Origin: Mortierella alpina
Taxonomy: Eukaryota; Mortierellomycota; Mortierellomycetes; Mortierellales; Mortierellaceae
NCBI GenBank assembly: GCA_029449245.1
Contig: JANATF010000014.1
Location: 934,501 to 998,500, forward strand
Direction: 5' to 3'
Length of the DNA: 64,000 nt
Position 1 is the first letter of the stretch; each line of letters starts with the position of its first letter. Under the pieces are notes generated by a model. The model saw only the letters and a program-made list of their open reading frames with translations. It was not told the origin of the DNA and searched no databases. Below are positions 51,606 to 63,900 of this stretch, one piece after another. The position numbers and the translations under genes were made by a program.

Positions 51606-54101
51606 GATATGCCAATTCATTATAATCCTTTCGATCCGTACGATCCTATCAGTTTCTGTTTACTGTAGCAACATTGACGGCTATTAAACTCATGTATGAA
51701 AGGAAGTAGTAATGACCAAGATTCAGGTGAAGAGATGGTTGCACGTTCTATGAGAGGCACAGCAGTCGGGACGCGACGTTCAATTTCCTCCAGCAAGTGC
51801 TCCAGATCACAGAGGATTGTTTCCTCAGTAAAGATGGAAGAGAATTAGGGTCAGGGCATCGCGCATCACTTCACGAACCCTCGGATCCAGACGGAAAGTT
51901 CCTGGCTAACAACTGTTGCTGCCGCCATCAAAGCGCTCACCTATCCCTCTTCCTGGTTTTTTTCCTGGGTGATCGTCTGACAGACGCATGCACCGGTGAT
52001 GGAAGTAGCATCCACCATCACCTCTAGTGCGCAATCATAGATGCAATTGTTCCAGAAGGGCAGGGTTCGTGCCACACTCACCGCATGCTCTGTATTAAAA
52101 AAAACGTTTTCTTTGGCGATACTCTTCACTTTTCAACGTGCCTTCCTTTTTGTGTCCCATTTTTGGGAGGGCATTATGATAAGATACAGTAGACAGCCAG
52201 ACCTGATTTCCTGCAACTGCTGTGGTCCCGCGTGTTGTGTAGGTACTCTATGCTGCATCTTTGCGTCTTGTACACCTTGTCCTTGTGTGCTGCTTTGATA
52301 TCAGACATTTGCGGTATACTTAGCTACGGCAGGAAACTGGTCATCGCCGTAGAGTACATTTTCCCAGAAGGCAGCGCAGTGGCAAACGTAAGCCTCGAAG
52401 AATCTCTAAAGATGGGTGAAAACGAAGAAAATATACGGTAATGTAGGAGCACCACAATGGAGAGACTGTGCCAGTACAGCATGCCATCAACAAGTCCACT
52501 CCAGAACACCCAATACGTCCGACGATCGACGTGGTTACTACATTCCTCGCTTGATATAATAATACAACCACCAGAGGACGGAGAATCAGTGAAATCATGA
52601 CTTATCCGTTCGAGTTATATCCACATGAAACGCTTTTAACTGTGGAGTGCACGCGCACGAGAGGTTACATGGGAAAAAGGTCAATGCGTTGAAGCTCATT
52701 TCAAGGACAATGTCTGGAATGAGAGTTGGACTTTCGCCTTCTGACTTGTCTTTTTGCTCTTGAAAACTTTGGCGAACTCCAGGAGAACCAAGGTGGACAG
52801 GTCGACGAAGCAAAAAAACAAAAAGCAGAGAAGCTCAAAAAGACTAAAGCTTAGTCCAGGGTGTGTGCTCGCTTCCGCGAGTCACAGCATGGATGGAGCT
52901 GGTGCTTCTGAGCTGACAGGTGCTATCAGGATGGAGTCCTTTGAAGGGAGTCGCGAGTTGTCGATGCTGACCTTGGCTATGGCCGAGGAAGGTGAGGCGC
53001 TGGAGTTGCGTTGAGTGGAGAGAGGTTGAGAGAAGAGGCAAAAAATGCATGGCCAAATGCCACGCGAGAGTAGTTAGCCAAGCCACGTTTTTTGGCTCGT
53101 GCATTCTTCTCGATCGCTCCATGTCGCCTTTGCGGTTCACAGCGGTCGTGGAATCTGGTTCAGCAGCGCAAGTATGCAAAGTTAGGTTACGATCGTTGAG
53201 GTCTCAGCGGTGGCTAGACGTCAAGTTGCACAAAACCACACCACCGTCGTGTTCTCTGTGCACCCATCTTCTCAGTCTGCGTTCTGTTTGTCTACTGTGC
53301 AGGTGCATAGGGGTGCAGCCGAGGAGCGGATTGCATAGAGTATGGCACTTCTCACCCTCCGGAAAAAGGACGAGACGAGTGGACGCGGCTGCTCTCGTCA
53401 AGATGGATTTTGGAACTCCTCCTTCTTATGGGTTTCTGGCGATCTCAACAGCAGGCGAGATTGCGCCCAGCACATGCGCCATCGGCGGCTGTCTCCGTCT
53501 CTTGTGCCTTTTATTTGAAGGAGTTTGAATGACATCCGCCTTCCCTCAAGTCTAGGCCTTTCTCGTCTCTAGACTAGTCTGCATAATCATCGCTCCGTCC
53601 TGCGCGCAGGGGTGGCCCTGGAGGACTCGATTGATAGCAGCGTCGACTCGTAGCCCACAGTGTACATGTGCATGTGAAGGAGGTGAGTGATGCTGCTATG
53701 CTGGCATGCCGTGCCGTGCAATGCTACGGCGTGCGCGGCGGGTCATCGGCGCGTCAGTGTCAGTGTCACAGCAGCAGCAGAAACTTTATATCCCAAACAG
53801 ACCAACAGAGACGCCCTTGTTCGCCCCTCTGATCCCCAAACTCCGTTTTCGTCTTTTTCTATTTTCCCCGTTCTTCATCTCCTTCATCCCCTCTCCATCC
53901 CTTCTCCATCCCCTCTCCATCCTCTCTCCGCCTCCCTTGCCCGTCTTCAGTGATTCCCTTCCACACTGGACCCATCTCACTCCCCGCTTCCTCTCCCTCC
54001 TCTCTCCCCACTCCCTTTCACTCGTTCAAGCTCTGCACAACCAGAAACACATACCACGACTTCACATTCCGAACGCCCGAATCCACTCGCAACCCAGCAA
54101 C
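51606..54101. other. Intergenic region with the right repeat arm and the PRL leader
   Basis: About 1 kb after the F-box stop shows no gene. The right repeat arm follows (52,648-53,104). From 53.5 kb on the sequence becomes the promoter and CT-rich leader of the PRL gene, with TCTCCATCCC-type units near 53,885-53,930 and a TTTATAT element near 53,785. Confidence 0.55.
52648..53104. repeat. Dispersed repeat, copy B right arm
   Basis: Homologous to 16,702-17,185. Includes a 74-base identical block (52664-52737 against 16720-16793) and further shared stretches: ACCAAGGTGGACAGGTCGAC, CATGGATGGAGCTGGTGCTT and GCTTCTGAGCTGACAGGTGC. Fades out near GGCTCGTGC. Confidence 0.85.
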
Positions 54102-55218
54102 ATGACCGCATCCGTTACAGGAACACTCCTCGCTGGCCAGGTCCAGACACGGCACCACGGCGAGGCCCGCCTGCTCAACCGCCCAGCTATAATCGAATAC
54201 AAACACATGCGCTTCCTCGTCGCGGATGCCCCCTCTGACAGCAACCTAGCCCTGTACATTGCGGTAAAGGAACCAACACTCCACTTTCTGTTGAGCTCGT
54301 TGACTCTTTTTTTTTTTTTTTTCTTTGACGTTTCCGCCAGTGTGGTCCTGATAAAAAACCTTTTTGATGTCCCTTTTGCTTGCACCTGTTTCCTGTAGGA
54401 ATTCGAGCGACACAAGGCAAGGGACGTGGTCCGCGTCTGCGACCCCACCTACGGAACCGCTCCACTCGACAAACTTGGCGTCAAAGTCTATGTAAATAGG
54501 ATAAATAGGACGTGTTTTGTCTTGGGTCCATCGTCCCTCATTCAAAAGAAAACTGTTTTGTACTCACGCTTGGCCCTCTTCTTTCCTCCATAGGACTGGC
54601 CGTTTGGAGACGGCGAGGGCCCACCTCCCGCCATCACTCGCGACTGGCTCGACTTGGTCGATAAACGATTTGGAAAAGATCAAGAGCAGCCCCCATCAAG
54701 CACTATTGCAGTTCATTGCGTCGCAGGACTCGGAAGGTAGCGTACAATTACACGTGCACACAACAGAGCACCCAGCTTGCTCCACCAACCAATAACACAC
54801 ATTACGGAAAAGAGAGAACACCAATCAACAGATATGCACCACATGCACGAGTGGATTGTGGATGATTACAAGAGTTCAGGATTGATGCGTATCAGGATCA
54901 TACAGGAGGATTTTACGATTATCTATATTCTCACCATCTGGATAGAGTCAGAAAAGGACATACTGAGAGGGCCATCTTTGCTGCCATCTCCTGCGTTTGC
55001 GACCAGGGTACTTACACAGCTCGACTTGCTTTCCTTCTACCTACAATAGGGCACCGTTGTTGGTGGCGATCGCACTCGTGGAAGCTGGAATGACTGCAGA
55101 TGAAAGTATCGCCTACGTGCGCGATCGTCGACGAGGCGCCATCAACTCGAAACAGATCAAATACATCAAGGACTATCGGCCAAAGCGATCTCGGAAATCA
55201 AAGTGCTCCATCCTGTAA
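54102..55218 (+). CDS. PTP4A: PRL-type (PTP4A) dual-specificity phosphatase, prenylated
   Basis: Four exons, 54102-54263, 54399-54491, 54594-54736 and 55050-55218, 188 residues (animal PRLs about 173). Signature elements are all present: RPAIIEYKHMRFLVADAPSD, VVRVCDPTYGTAPL, the WPFGDG acid loop, and the P-loop VHCVAGLGRAPLL formed across intron 3, with the catalytic Cys and Arg and the Ala-Gly-Leu characteristic of PRLs. EAGMTADESIAYVRDRRRGAIN matches the family. The C-terminus has a basic stretch RPKRSRKSK followed by the CaaX box CSIL; a final Leu favours geranylgeranylation. PRLs associate with CNNM magnesium transporters in animals. The gene converges on the F-box/WD40 gene. Confidence 0.93.
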
Positions 55219-55735
55219 AGTTCAACAACAAATCTTGCCCTCCTCTATACCCTATTGGCAAACTCAAGAGACTTTGGAATCCCACCTCCCGTCAAAAACT
55301 GCAGATCGCATGGACGGATCAAACTCTTTTTAAAAAACTTCTGAACATTTCCAAGCGAGCAGGATCTGACAAACAAGAGCCAGCTATGACACCATAAGAC
55401 TCGGTCGCTGGATCGGTTTGATACGTCCTTTCTTGTGCAAGAAGTGAAAAACTTTACAATCATTGGAAGCTCCCAAAAGCACAAAGGAGCAAAGGAACAA
55501 AGGAGCAAATAGCGGGAACAGACAACGGAGCGAGCAATATCAGGAACCGCCGGACCAAAATATGTTGTTGCCTGGTCCCCCATGAATCAACCCCTAGCTA
55601 GGCAGTTGCCGTACCCTCCATCCTCTGTTCCCGATAACGTAGCTTCTTTATACGACCTTTATTATCCCACAGTTATTGCTCTTGTTTTTTGTTTCGATAA
55701 AAAAAGAATGATCGCGATGGTAGATCTATTGTTCT
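55219..55735. other. Intergenic region between convergent genes
   Basis: 517 bases between the PRL and F-box/WD40 stop codons; 3'-UTR sequence, no gene seen. Confidence 0.5.
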
Positions 55736-58622
55736 CTAGAGATCTGGCGGCAGAAATGAAATGAGATAAACCTTGCTGCCCGAACTCACGACCGCACAGT
55801 GCTGATTGCACTCCATCGTTGTATAGAATCGATTCCGAAGCGCGTCCCTCAACGTCGCGTCCACTGCAGGTCCATGAATCTGCTTCATCTGCTTCGTCGT
55901 CCGCGTATAAACAGACATCTCGCTGAGGTGCGTGCAGTTATGGGGCATAAAGATCCCGTAAGAGTCCCGAGCCGAAGTCGTACCATGATCCAGTGTGCGG
56001 CTTTGTCTCGGCAGGCAATAAATGCTGGCCAGCCGAGGAAATCGCGTGGGTATATTAGGTCGCTCTAAATCAAATGCCTTTTCGGTGCCAACACGTTGTC
56101 GGATCTGGGACAGCAGACTGTTGGATGTCTTCCAGATCCGTCCAGGTGACTGTACAGGTCGCATCGATGATCCCGTAATGGGCTGTAGGTTAATGGCTGC
56201 GCGGTGTGTCGAGGCCGGTAGCTCTGTTGCAAAGTGCTCTATTGGAGCTCCTTGTACGTTCACATTCCTGGTGCGGCAATCGGCTGTTGCGAGCACCGCT
56301 GACCGATTCTTAACGTCGAACGCCGGCTTCTGATCACGGGTGCTCACACTTTTGTGTGAAAGGTGGCCCAACATGAGCTCGTACTCGTAAATGGCGTCCC
56401 GTGTTGAAAACATGGCCTTGTCACCATGGATCGTGGGAGTGAACTGGATGGCCTGGGTTGCATGCGGTAGAAGGATCCGTTCGATGATCCGTGATTCTGC
56501 AAGAGAAAAAACTAGCGTTTCTCCATTAGTGCTGGCGGAGATGACATACTTGTTCGCTAGGATGTTGATGTGGATGACCTATTATACAGCGAGGTCAAGA
56601 GGTAGAACAAAGGACTATTAATGAGCGGCACATATTTTTTGCAGACGGTAGTAAACAAATAAACGAAAAACGTACATCGCCTTCATGGGCTTGGTAGGTG
56701 CCCACAACCTCGAGTTCCTTCCGTGAACTCCAGTCAAAGATCGTGACTACACCATCGCACTGTCCGTATCCAATGTAAGTTTCGTTCATGAAAATGAAGC
56801 TTGCAATCTGGGGCATAGCCGAGTCATCCTGCAAAATCAGCTCTCCTGTCCTGATATCCCACAGACATAGCCCCCTAATGACCGAAATACACACACACAA
56901 AAGAAAACGACGGCGCCATGCAAAGATTAGCTGATGAAAATCCTAGCAGTGCAGCCAAGCCGATATTCATAGTAACAATAAAAAGAGACAGAAAACATAC
57001 CCGAAAGAGGTTCTGGCGCAGACAACTCCAGCACTTTCTGACTGTGACACACAGGTTAAAGACTGTCGGGCGTGGAGAACTTGAACGCACTGCATTGTCC
57101 GCAGATCCCAGACGCGCAGGGTTTGGTCAATTGAGGCGGTTACCAAGGTCCAGAGAGACATTTCGAGGCTGGAGACCAGCCCTGTGTGACCCTCGAGCAC
57201 ATGGACAGCCTGCGGCCTGGCGTCTGTCCAGTTTTGTTTAACTGTCAGGCTGTTCCGATGCAGAAATTTGTAGTACGCCAGCCAGGGCACGGTCCTTTGT
57301 TGGTCCTGAACATGTCTTGGGGAGTAGAGAGGGTGCTGCATGCTCTTGACTCTCCAGACGCCATTGTCGCTCGCCATCCTCGCGCAAAGCTTGCTTGTCT
57401 ACGTTGTTGCCAAGAGGCCGAAATGCATAATCAGTTAGTTCCTATTTCTCGCTTGACAGCAGCGGGATATACCCCAAGGTTCTTTGTTGTCGATATAGGG
57501 TTGTGTTTTAGTAATTGTTGTAATTGTTGTACTAAAAGTAGGTGGCACCGCCTGACCCTTGTTGCCATCGTTTTTCCAGTATTGCTCTATCCGGCTCTGC
57601 TCTGCTCTGGCGGTAGTTGTCGGTCTGGTCACAGCTATACTGTATGTTTCCTTACCTGAGCTACGCGGGTTAATTCCAGTGCATCGAGTAGACTATACAA
57701 CCAAAGAACAATACAGGCGGTCAATGACTCTTCACAATTTGTCCAATGAAGTCGCGGACGAAACACAAATGCATGGATTCACATGACAATTTTCCTATAC
57801 TGCGATACTGTACCAGAGCACATTGAACAAGAGTTCTGAGGGCAATCGGGAGAGGCGATCTGTTGCCTGAAGGAACGGACCCGAGGCGTTGAGGCCGGCC
57901 AGTGAGCAGGACTGCGGTGGAAGGTATGGCTGGGCAAGGGTGCGCTGTAAGAGGGTGTCGGCAGCACTGCGAGGGATGGGAGAGGTCGCAGGACCTGGAC
58001 AGGGTCTAGAAGCAATCCAGGAGGATAAAGGCAGCTGCTGGTGGGGCTCTGGCTCGGCTCTGTTCTTGATTGCTGCAGCAATGGCGCGAGTAGTTGTGGT
58101 AATCGGAGTAGTAGTAGTTGTAGTGGTGGTTGCAGTAGTAGTAGTAGAAGTAGTAGAAGTAGTAGAGGGAGGAGGGGGTGGTGGAGCATGCGTGGCCCGT
58201 GTGATGTGAGTCGGAGAGATGGGAGTGTCCTTCCTCCGGTGCTGAGGATGAAATGCTGCATCCTTGCTGTTGCCGCTGCTCTCTATGCTGCTGCGAGTGA
58301 TGCTGCCAGTGCTGATGATGCAGTCATTGCAATCCAGGGCGGCGGCAGAGCCAAACGTAACAGGAAGGGAGGGGTCGAGTGCAGAGGGCGAGGGCTTGGC
58401 AGAGCCAGCAGCAACGGCGGCAGTGGAGGATGCGGCTCTTGGTGCCTTGGGTGAAGTGTCCTTGTTCAGACGGGTCTTTGGCTTTTTGAGATTGTTCACT
58501 TTGATGAGCGCGAGCGGCGAGTCCTTTGGTGGGGAGCAGGATGGCGATGAGGCGGAAGATGATGAGGAGCCGCCTCCGATGCCGCTGTGGACAAAGTGAT
58601 CACGCTCATGCTGGAGCTGCAT
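55736..58622 (-). CDS. F-box/WD40-repeat protein
   Basis: Five exons, 58622-57814, 57692-57656, 57398-57001, 56874-56676 and 56578-55736, 761 residues. The N-terminal 240 residues are low-complexity (Ser/Thr/Pro runs). The F-box, DRLSRLPSELLFNVLC-LLDALELTRVAQ-TSKLCARMASDNGVWR, is assembled from three exons, the middle one only 37 nt. WD40 blades follow: VLEGHTGLVSSLEMSLWTLVTASIDQTLRVWDLR, VVCARTSFGGLCLWDIRTGEL, GYGQCDGVVTIFDWS and YVISASTNGETLVFSL. This layout matches SCF substrate receptors of the Pof1/Met30/FBXW type, though the blades diverge too much to name an orthologue. The Thr/Pro-rich N-terminus gives long spurious frames on the opposite strand. Confidence 0.87.
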
Positions 58623-58771
58623 GGCCTCGGGTGGTTGGCTACGGCTGGCTGAGTGTCGGAGAGAGTGGCAGGCAGATGATGATGATGGTGATGAGGAATC
58701 AAATAAAAATTCGAACAGACTGATGGACAATGACGGGAAGGAGGGTCTAGGGAGGCGACAAGAAAGGATAG

Positions 58772-58842
58772 GGAGGACAAGGACAAGGAGGACAAGGAGG
58801 ACAAGGACCAGGACTAGGACAAGGACCAGGACAAGGACAAGA
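58772..58842. repeat. GGACAA/GGACCA tandem repeat
   Basis: Imperfect 6- and 9-bp units (AGGACA, AGGAGGACA, AGGACC) over about 70 bases upstream of the F-box/WD40 start. Confidence 0.75.
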
Positions 58843-58945
58843 GAAGAAGGCAGGTGCGGAGTGGATTATGCAGAAGTGCTGGCAGCAAGGGGTGCGGGTA
58901 TGTGTGTGTGTGTGTGTGTATGGGGGTATTGCTGCACGGCAGGGA

Positions 58946-58990
58946 GATCAATGGGATCAGTGGGATCGATGGGATCGATGGGATCAATGG
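58946..58990. repeat. 9-bp tandem repeat, five units
   Basis: Five units of GATCrrTGG (GATCAATGG, GATCAGTGG, GATCGATGG twice, GATCAATGG). Intergenic. Confidence 0.85.
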
Positions 58991-59249
58991 GATCACAATG
59001 GGGACAGAGTGGGCTGCAGCAGGTGCAGGGAGAGTGAGGGAGTGGAGGGAGAGTGGAGGGGGGGACAAGAGGAACAAAGAGACAACGAGAGACGGAAAGA
59101 GCGAGAGAGACAGCGAGGAAAGGAAAATGCGGAAAAAGAGGGTTCAGGCAAAACAGAAAACTGCACTTTGGCCTCAGCACAGCACCGATGGATCCTCGGA
59201 AAGGAAAGGATGACAGGTAGAATACAATAGTCGCTGTGAGTCGACGAGT

Positions 59250-60536
59250 CTACAGCAACTGAGCACACTGGGGACAGAGCACCAGCAGCCCCATCTCCTC
59301 GTCGTAGCCAAACTGCAGCTGGCCTGAACATTCTTGGCTAGCACCCGTTCCCCGAGCCACCACGACCAAAAAGAATCGAGTGAGCAAAATATCCTACTCG
59401 AGACACATCCCCATTCGAATAAATATACATCTCCAACGTTACCTGTGACTCTGAGCAGTGTTGGCAAGGTACAGCAGCGTCGTTTTGTCCAGTCCGAACC
59501 CACAGGTGCTGCAGCGGGCCTGGATCTCACCCAGAGGTCCTGCTCGCTCAATCGACTGCCGGCCCTGTCCACAGCGCACACAGGTAGTCGCAGTCAATAG
59601 CGTCGCCGCCAACGACAATGCCTTGCCAGTCTCCTCATCCTCGCGGTCTGCAGACGACGAGAGCGTCTCCAAGACCATGTAGTGCTCAATGCTCTGATCC
59701 AAGTCCTGCTGCTCCATGTCCACAAACATATCGTACGTGGGGTCGTACTGACACGATGTATCTGCACGCACATAATGCGTCAAGAAGAAAAATGTTAGTA
59801 AGCAGTGTTGTTAGTCCCTTCCCTTTGGCCTCACCATATCTCAAGCAGAGACAAAAAAAAAAAAAAGAAACATTGGTCGCTGCGTATCTTTCATACAGTT
59901 GTGCTGAAGAATATCCTGCTCAATCTCTTCAATCTCCTTGTCTGTCATGCCCTGGAACGCTTGAGCTAGAGCCTCCAGGTTTTCGTGCTTGAATGTCTTC
60001 CATACCTCGGCCACTATCCGCTTGATAAAGGTCAAGTAAAGGGGAACAAGCACGTTAGCCAGACGCCACCAAAAAATAGATATGTCAACAATGAAACAGG
60101 CACCTTGCAACTTTACCCTCTCAGTCTCGTCACCCACAGCTGCACCGTGGGCTATTGGTGGCTCTGCTGGATGCAGTTGCATCAGTCCAGTCTGAGAAGA
60201 ATGTGCAGCTTGAGTCGCCTCTAGTGCACGCGTCCTCGTCATGCCATCGTCTGGAGTGGTCGCTTGAAGTCCTGTGCGTCGAGCATTGTGCATCGATATC
60301 CGCTTGTCCCGCACGCGATCCTCGATCTCTGTGATAAGACGCCTTCGCCACTGCTTTGTCTCTCCTATGCCATACTCTCGCTTGAGTGGCGTCCGCTGCG
60401 CAGACTGATGCAAGGACGATCCCAAGCCCGAGGTCACCATGGTGCTCTCCATGGCCGTTGTTCCACGTTCAGCAACCGTCCGTGTGTCGGCGATGGTGGC
60501 TGCGGAGGTCGAGTCCGCAGTGAAGGTAAAGTCCAT
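59250..60536 (-). CDS. RPAIN: RPA-interacting protein (RPAIN) homologue
   Basis: Four exons, 60536-60117, 60020-59897, 59761-59443 and 59337-59250, 316 residues. The three RPAIN regions are in order: N-terminal KREYGIGETKQWRRRLITEI with RVRDKRISMHNARR; middle RRIVAEVWKTFKHENLEAL and MTDKEIEEIEQDILQHN; C-terminal zinc-binding region CVRCGQG..ARCSTCG, AQSHSQEC and CPQCAQLL. The last exon completes the zinc site, supporting the acceptor at 59338. RPAIN helps carry the single-stranded-DNA-binding RPA complex into the nucleus. The long N-terminal low-complexity stretch is extra compared with animal proteins (about 219 aa). Confidence 0.85.
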
Positions 60537-60961
60537 GCTGGCTCTTGTGATTCGGAATCCAATGTCCTGCAGGGAAGAAAGGAGGGAGGCGCAAGAAAGG
60601 ATTGGGCAATTGGGTTGTGTGGTGAAAGGGAGTGTGAATGGAAGAGAGAAAAGAATGAGGCGGGAGGCAAGAAAAGTAGGGCAAGCAAGAGGTTCTATAT
60701 TATGCAGTCACTCTCAAGTCTGATCGGACTCTTACACCAGCGCGCCTTCAGTCTCAGACCTACGACATGCCCGCGCCAACCTTACGCCATCCCTCTCCGC
60801 GCGTAAACACCCTACGGCTCAACATCAGTATAAGAGGTAGAGACATTGCTCAAAAAAATGCTGCTGTATGGGGTCGTCATAGTGTTTGTCTGTCTAAAGA
60901 ATCTATGGCTACAATTTTACAATTTAAAAGTACATGCACAGCAACGGGGAGGAGGGCGTCT
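60537..60961. other. Intergenic region
   Basis: 425 bases between the histidine kinase stop and the RPAIN ATG (both minus strand); RPAIN promoter and kinase 3'-UTR. No gene seen. Confidence 0.5.
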
Positions 60962-63900
60962 CTACACGGCAAAGCCATGGCGGCTCGGTCCTCCTCGGAC
61001 AGTATGCGTGCTCGAAGTGTCCGAGAGAATGGCCACACTGCTGCGGCGGCTCGTTTCCTCATCGCCAGAGACTTCAGAGTGCGTGTTGGCCGTGTGAAAG
61101 GACGCGCTCGTGGTCATGCTAGTGTCCACCGTGCCCACCGTTGTAAATGAGGACATTCGGTCCAGTCGCATCCCTCCAGAGTACGCCTCATCTCCACTGC
61201 TATCCAGCTCGCTCTCGCTCTCGCTCTCACAGTCCTCGTCCTCGTCCTCGTCATCGCTCGACACCTCAAGGGCTTGCTCCAGCAGCGGTGGGATCCCAGC
61301 CGTAGGGTCAACAGAGAACGATCCAAGCCGGCTACGCCCACCTTCTCTAAACTTCTCCTTCCGCTGCTCCTTTTGGGCCCTGCTCCGTTCACGTCGATCC
61401 TGCCTCTTTTGGATCGCTTGGCTCCTACTGGCTCGGCTGGCTTCTGCAGCAACGCTCACCATCTTCAAGCCTCCTCCGCCACCGCCACGGCATCCAAGGA
61501 CGCCCTCGCTGTCGCTCAAGACTAGCTCACCTCGATGTTTTGTCCGCTGCCGAGGATGACGCGAATATGATCCCTTGCGAGACCGCGTGCCATCCAGCTT
61601 CATATTGACCAACTGAAGATCCTCAACACCGTTCAAAACTGAGGACATGCCTGTCCCGTCACTCTCTCGATCGTCAGTCAACTCGTCGTGCGATTTGTGC
61701 TCCTCCTCATCGTCCTCGTCATCCTCGTCCTCGTCCTCGTCCGTGAGCTCGCCCTCATTCTTGCGCCAGTTCTCGTGATCAGGCATCGGCTCCTGTGTGG
61801 AATGCGCCGTCTCCTGCCCACTGCCTCCCTGAAGTCCACCAAGAATGGCCATACTTCGCTTCTGAAGGATCTCGCGCTTCTTTTTCTGGAGTAGCTTCCT
61901 TTCCAGAATCATCTTTTGCTCCTTTTCTGCACTCGCCCGTTCATCCAGCCAGTGCTCCAGAATCGTGCAGAGTTCCTCCTTCTTGATGGGCTTGGACAGG
62001 TACGCGTTCATGCCACTGGCAATGCACTTTTCACGGTCTCCGGGCATCACGCAGGCTGTCATCGCCACAATGAACGGATCCGATGGCGTGACCCCCGCAA
62101 CAGCTTCGCGAATCTCCTTGGTCGCCTCCAGTCCATCCTTGACCGGCATCCAAACATCAATAAATATAATGTCGTACTGCCTCGCCGCCACGGAAGGCGT
62201 CACCTCCGTACTTCCTTGCTCCTGCGCTTGTGTCGCCGCCGCTGCTGCCACGGCTGCCGCTCTGGCTCGGCACTTGTCCACAGCTTCCTGACCATTGTCG
62301 GCAAGTTCCGGCGTGATGCCGATACGACCCAGCATCCTCGAAATGACCTTTTGATTCACAGGGTTGTCATCGACCAGCAAGCATTGGAGGGATTCGAGTT
62401 GACGTTTCCGCTCGTGCTCTCGATGGTCCAGATCAGGGGGTGCAGAAGGCGCCAGGGGCCATGATCCCGTCATCAGACCATGGAGCATGCTGAACAACTT
62501 TGCCTGCTTGACAGGCTTGATCAAGTGCCCAACAGAGGCATCAGAAGCCGAGCCCGGCGGGAAGCCTGGTCCTGTCAAGGCTGGCGAGGGACACTTGTCT
62601 AAGAAGTTGCTTCCCTTCTCCCCAGAGGTGCTCCAGGGTGTCACGGCAAGCATGCCGCTGTTGAGAATGTTGAGACAGGCTGCCTTTCCGTAGGGGCGAG
62701 AAGTGGTCGTGGAGTCTGAATGGTTGTCGCCTGAGGACTTGGTACTGCCATTGGCCTTTTCGGACAGGCTTTCATGGCTGTTGCTAAGGACGATGCCCTT
62801 TGCAGAAAGAGCGTCCAGCTGGTTCGTGGAGGTTGCGCTGCCTGCAGTCTGTCCCTGTGGAGTATCCACATTGGTGCCGTTCTTGCCCTGGCTAGACGAG
62901 GGTGCGCCCTGCAGCAGCAGCGGGGGCTGCTGACGACGATGGTAGGACACCAACACACACGGGATGGGCTTTTCCTGCCTCTGCTTTGCTTCCTCGCTGC
63001 CTGCGTCGTCGTAGGGGATGTTTCGTACCTGCTGTAGAACGGCCAGCCCAGGGTTGATCTTGGCCTGGGGCTTGTCAACATCGACCATGATCACGTCAAC
63101 TTGGTTTGGATTCTGACGCAGATAGTCTAGTCCCTTGGGCACGCTCAAGACCAAGGTCTTTTTAAAGCCCCAGGTGGAAGACTGGTACTGCCATGAGGTC
63201 CTGCTGATACGACGATCGTCCAGGATCAGAAGCGTCTTTTCGTTAAAGAAGGCCAGATTCAACTGCTTCGCGACAGTTGGACTCGACTTGGGTGATTCTA
63301 GCAGTGTGGTAAAGTAAAAGGTCGACCCCACTCCTTGCTCAGACTCGGCCCACTATGAGAATCGGAATCGATGCAAGTCAGAAAAATATCACAAGCAATC
63401 CTTTTTTTTTTTTTTTTTGCTCTCGGTCACCCAAAGCATCCTCGTCATTTCTCAACACTTACCATTTCACCATCCATCAGCTCCACCAGCTTCTTGGAAA
63501 TGGCCAGTCCAAGACCCGTGCCGCCAAAGTTCCTTGTGACAGAGTCATCCGCCTGCGAAAAACTCTTGAAGAGGCGATCCATCCGTTCAGCTGGGATGCC
63601 ACAGCCTTGATCGACTACAGACCAGAGCAAATCCACATGGTTCTCGAGGCGCTGTGCTCGCTCCTGTTCATCCTCAAGGTTCTGATCCTGGAAGGGGTTG
63701 CGTCCAGTAGCACTCAGGGACTGGCGGTACCGCTGGCTCAGTCTAGAGGAGACACGCGACTGGGCTACATCCAGGCTCGAATTGGACGATCCTTCATCAA
63801 CGTGCAACATCAGCTGCGACGACTCTTGCACAGCTTCCTCGGGGTCGTCATCCTCGTAGACCCTGGAGGCAGCAATAGAGAGCCTTGGTTTCGGCTCCAG

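Larger units (their letters stand above)
58623..59249. other. Upstream region of the F-box/WD40 gene
   Basis: Contains two short tandem repeats (listed separately), a GT repeat at about 58,900-58,918 and purine-rich sequence. No gene supported; frames that extend across it are composition-driven. Confidence 0.5.

Noticed and set aside
57889-58454. Val/Gly/Ser-rich plus-strand frames
   Set aside because: Shadows of the Thr/Pro/Ser-rich first exon of the F-box/WD40 gene on the opposite strand.
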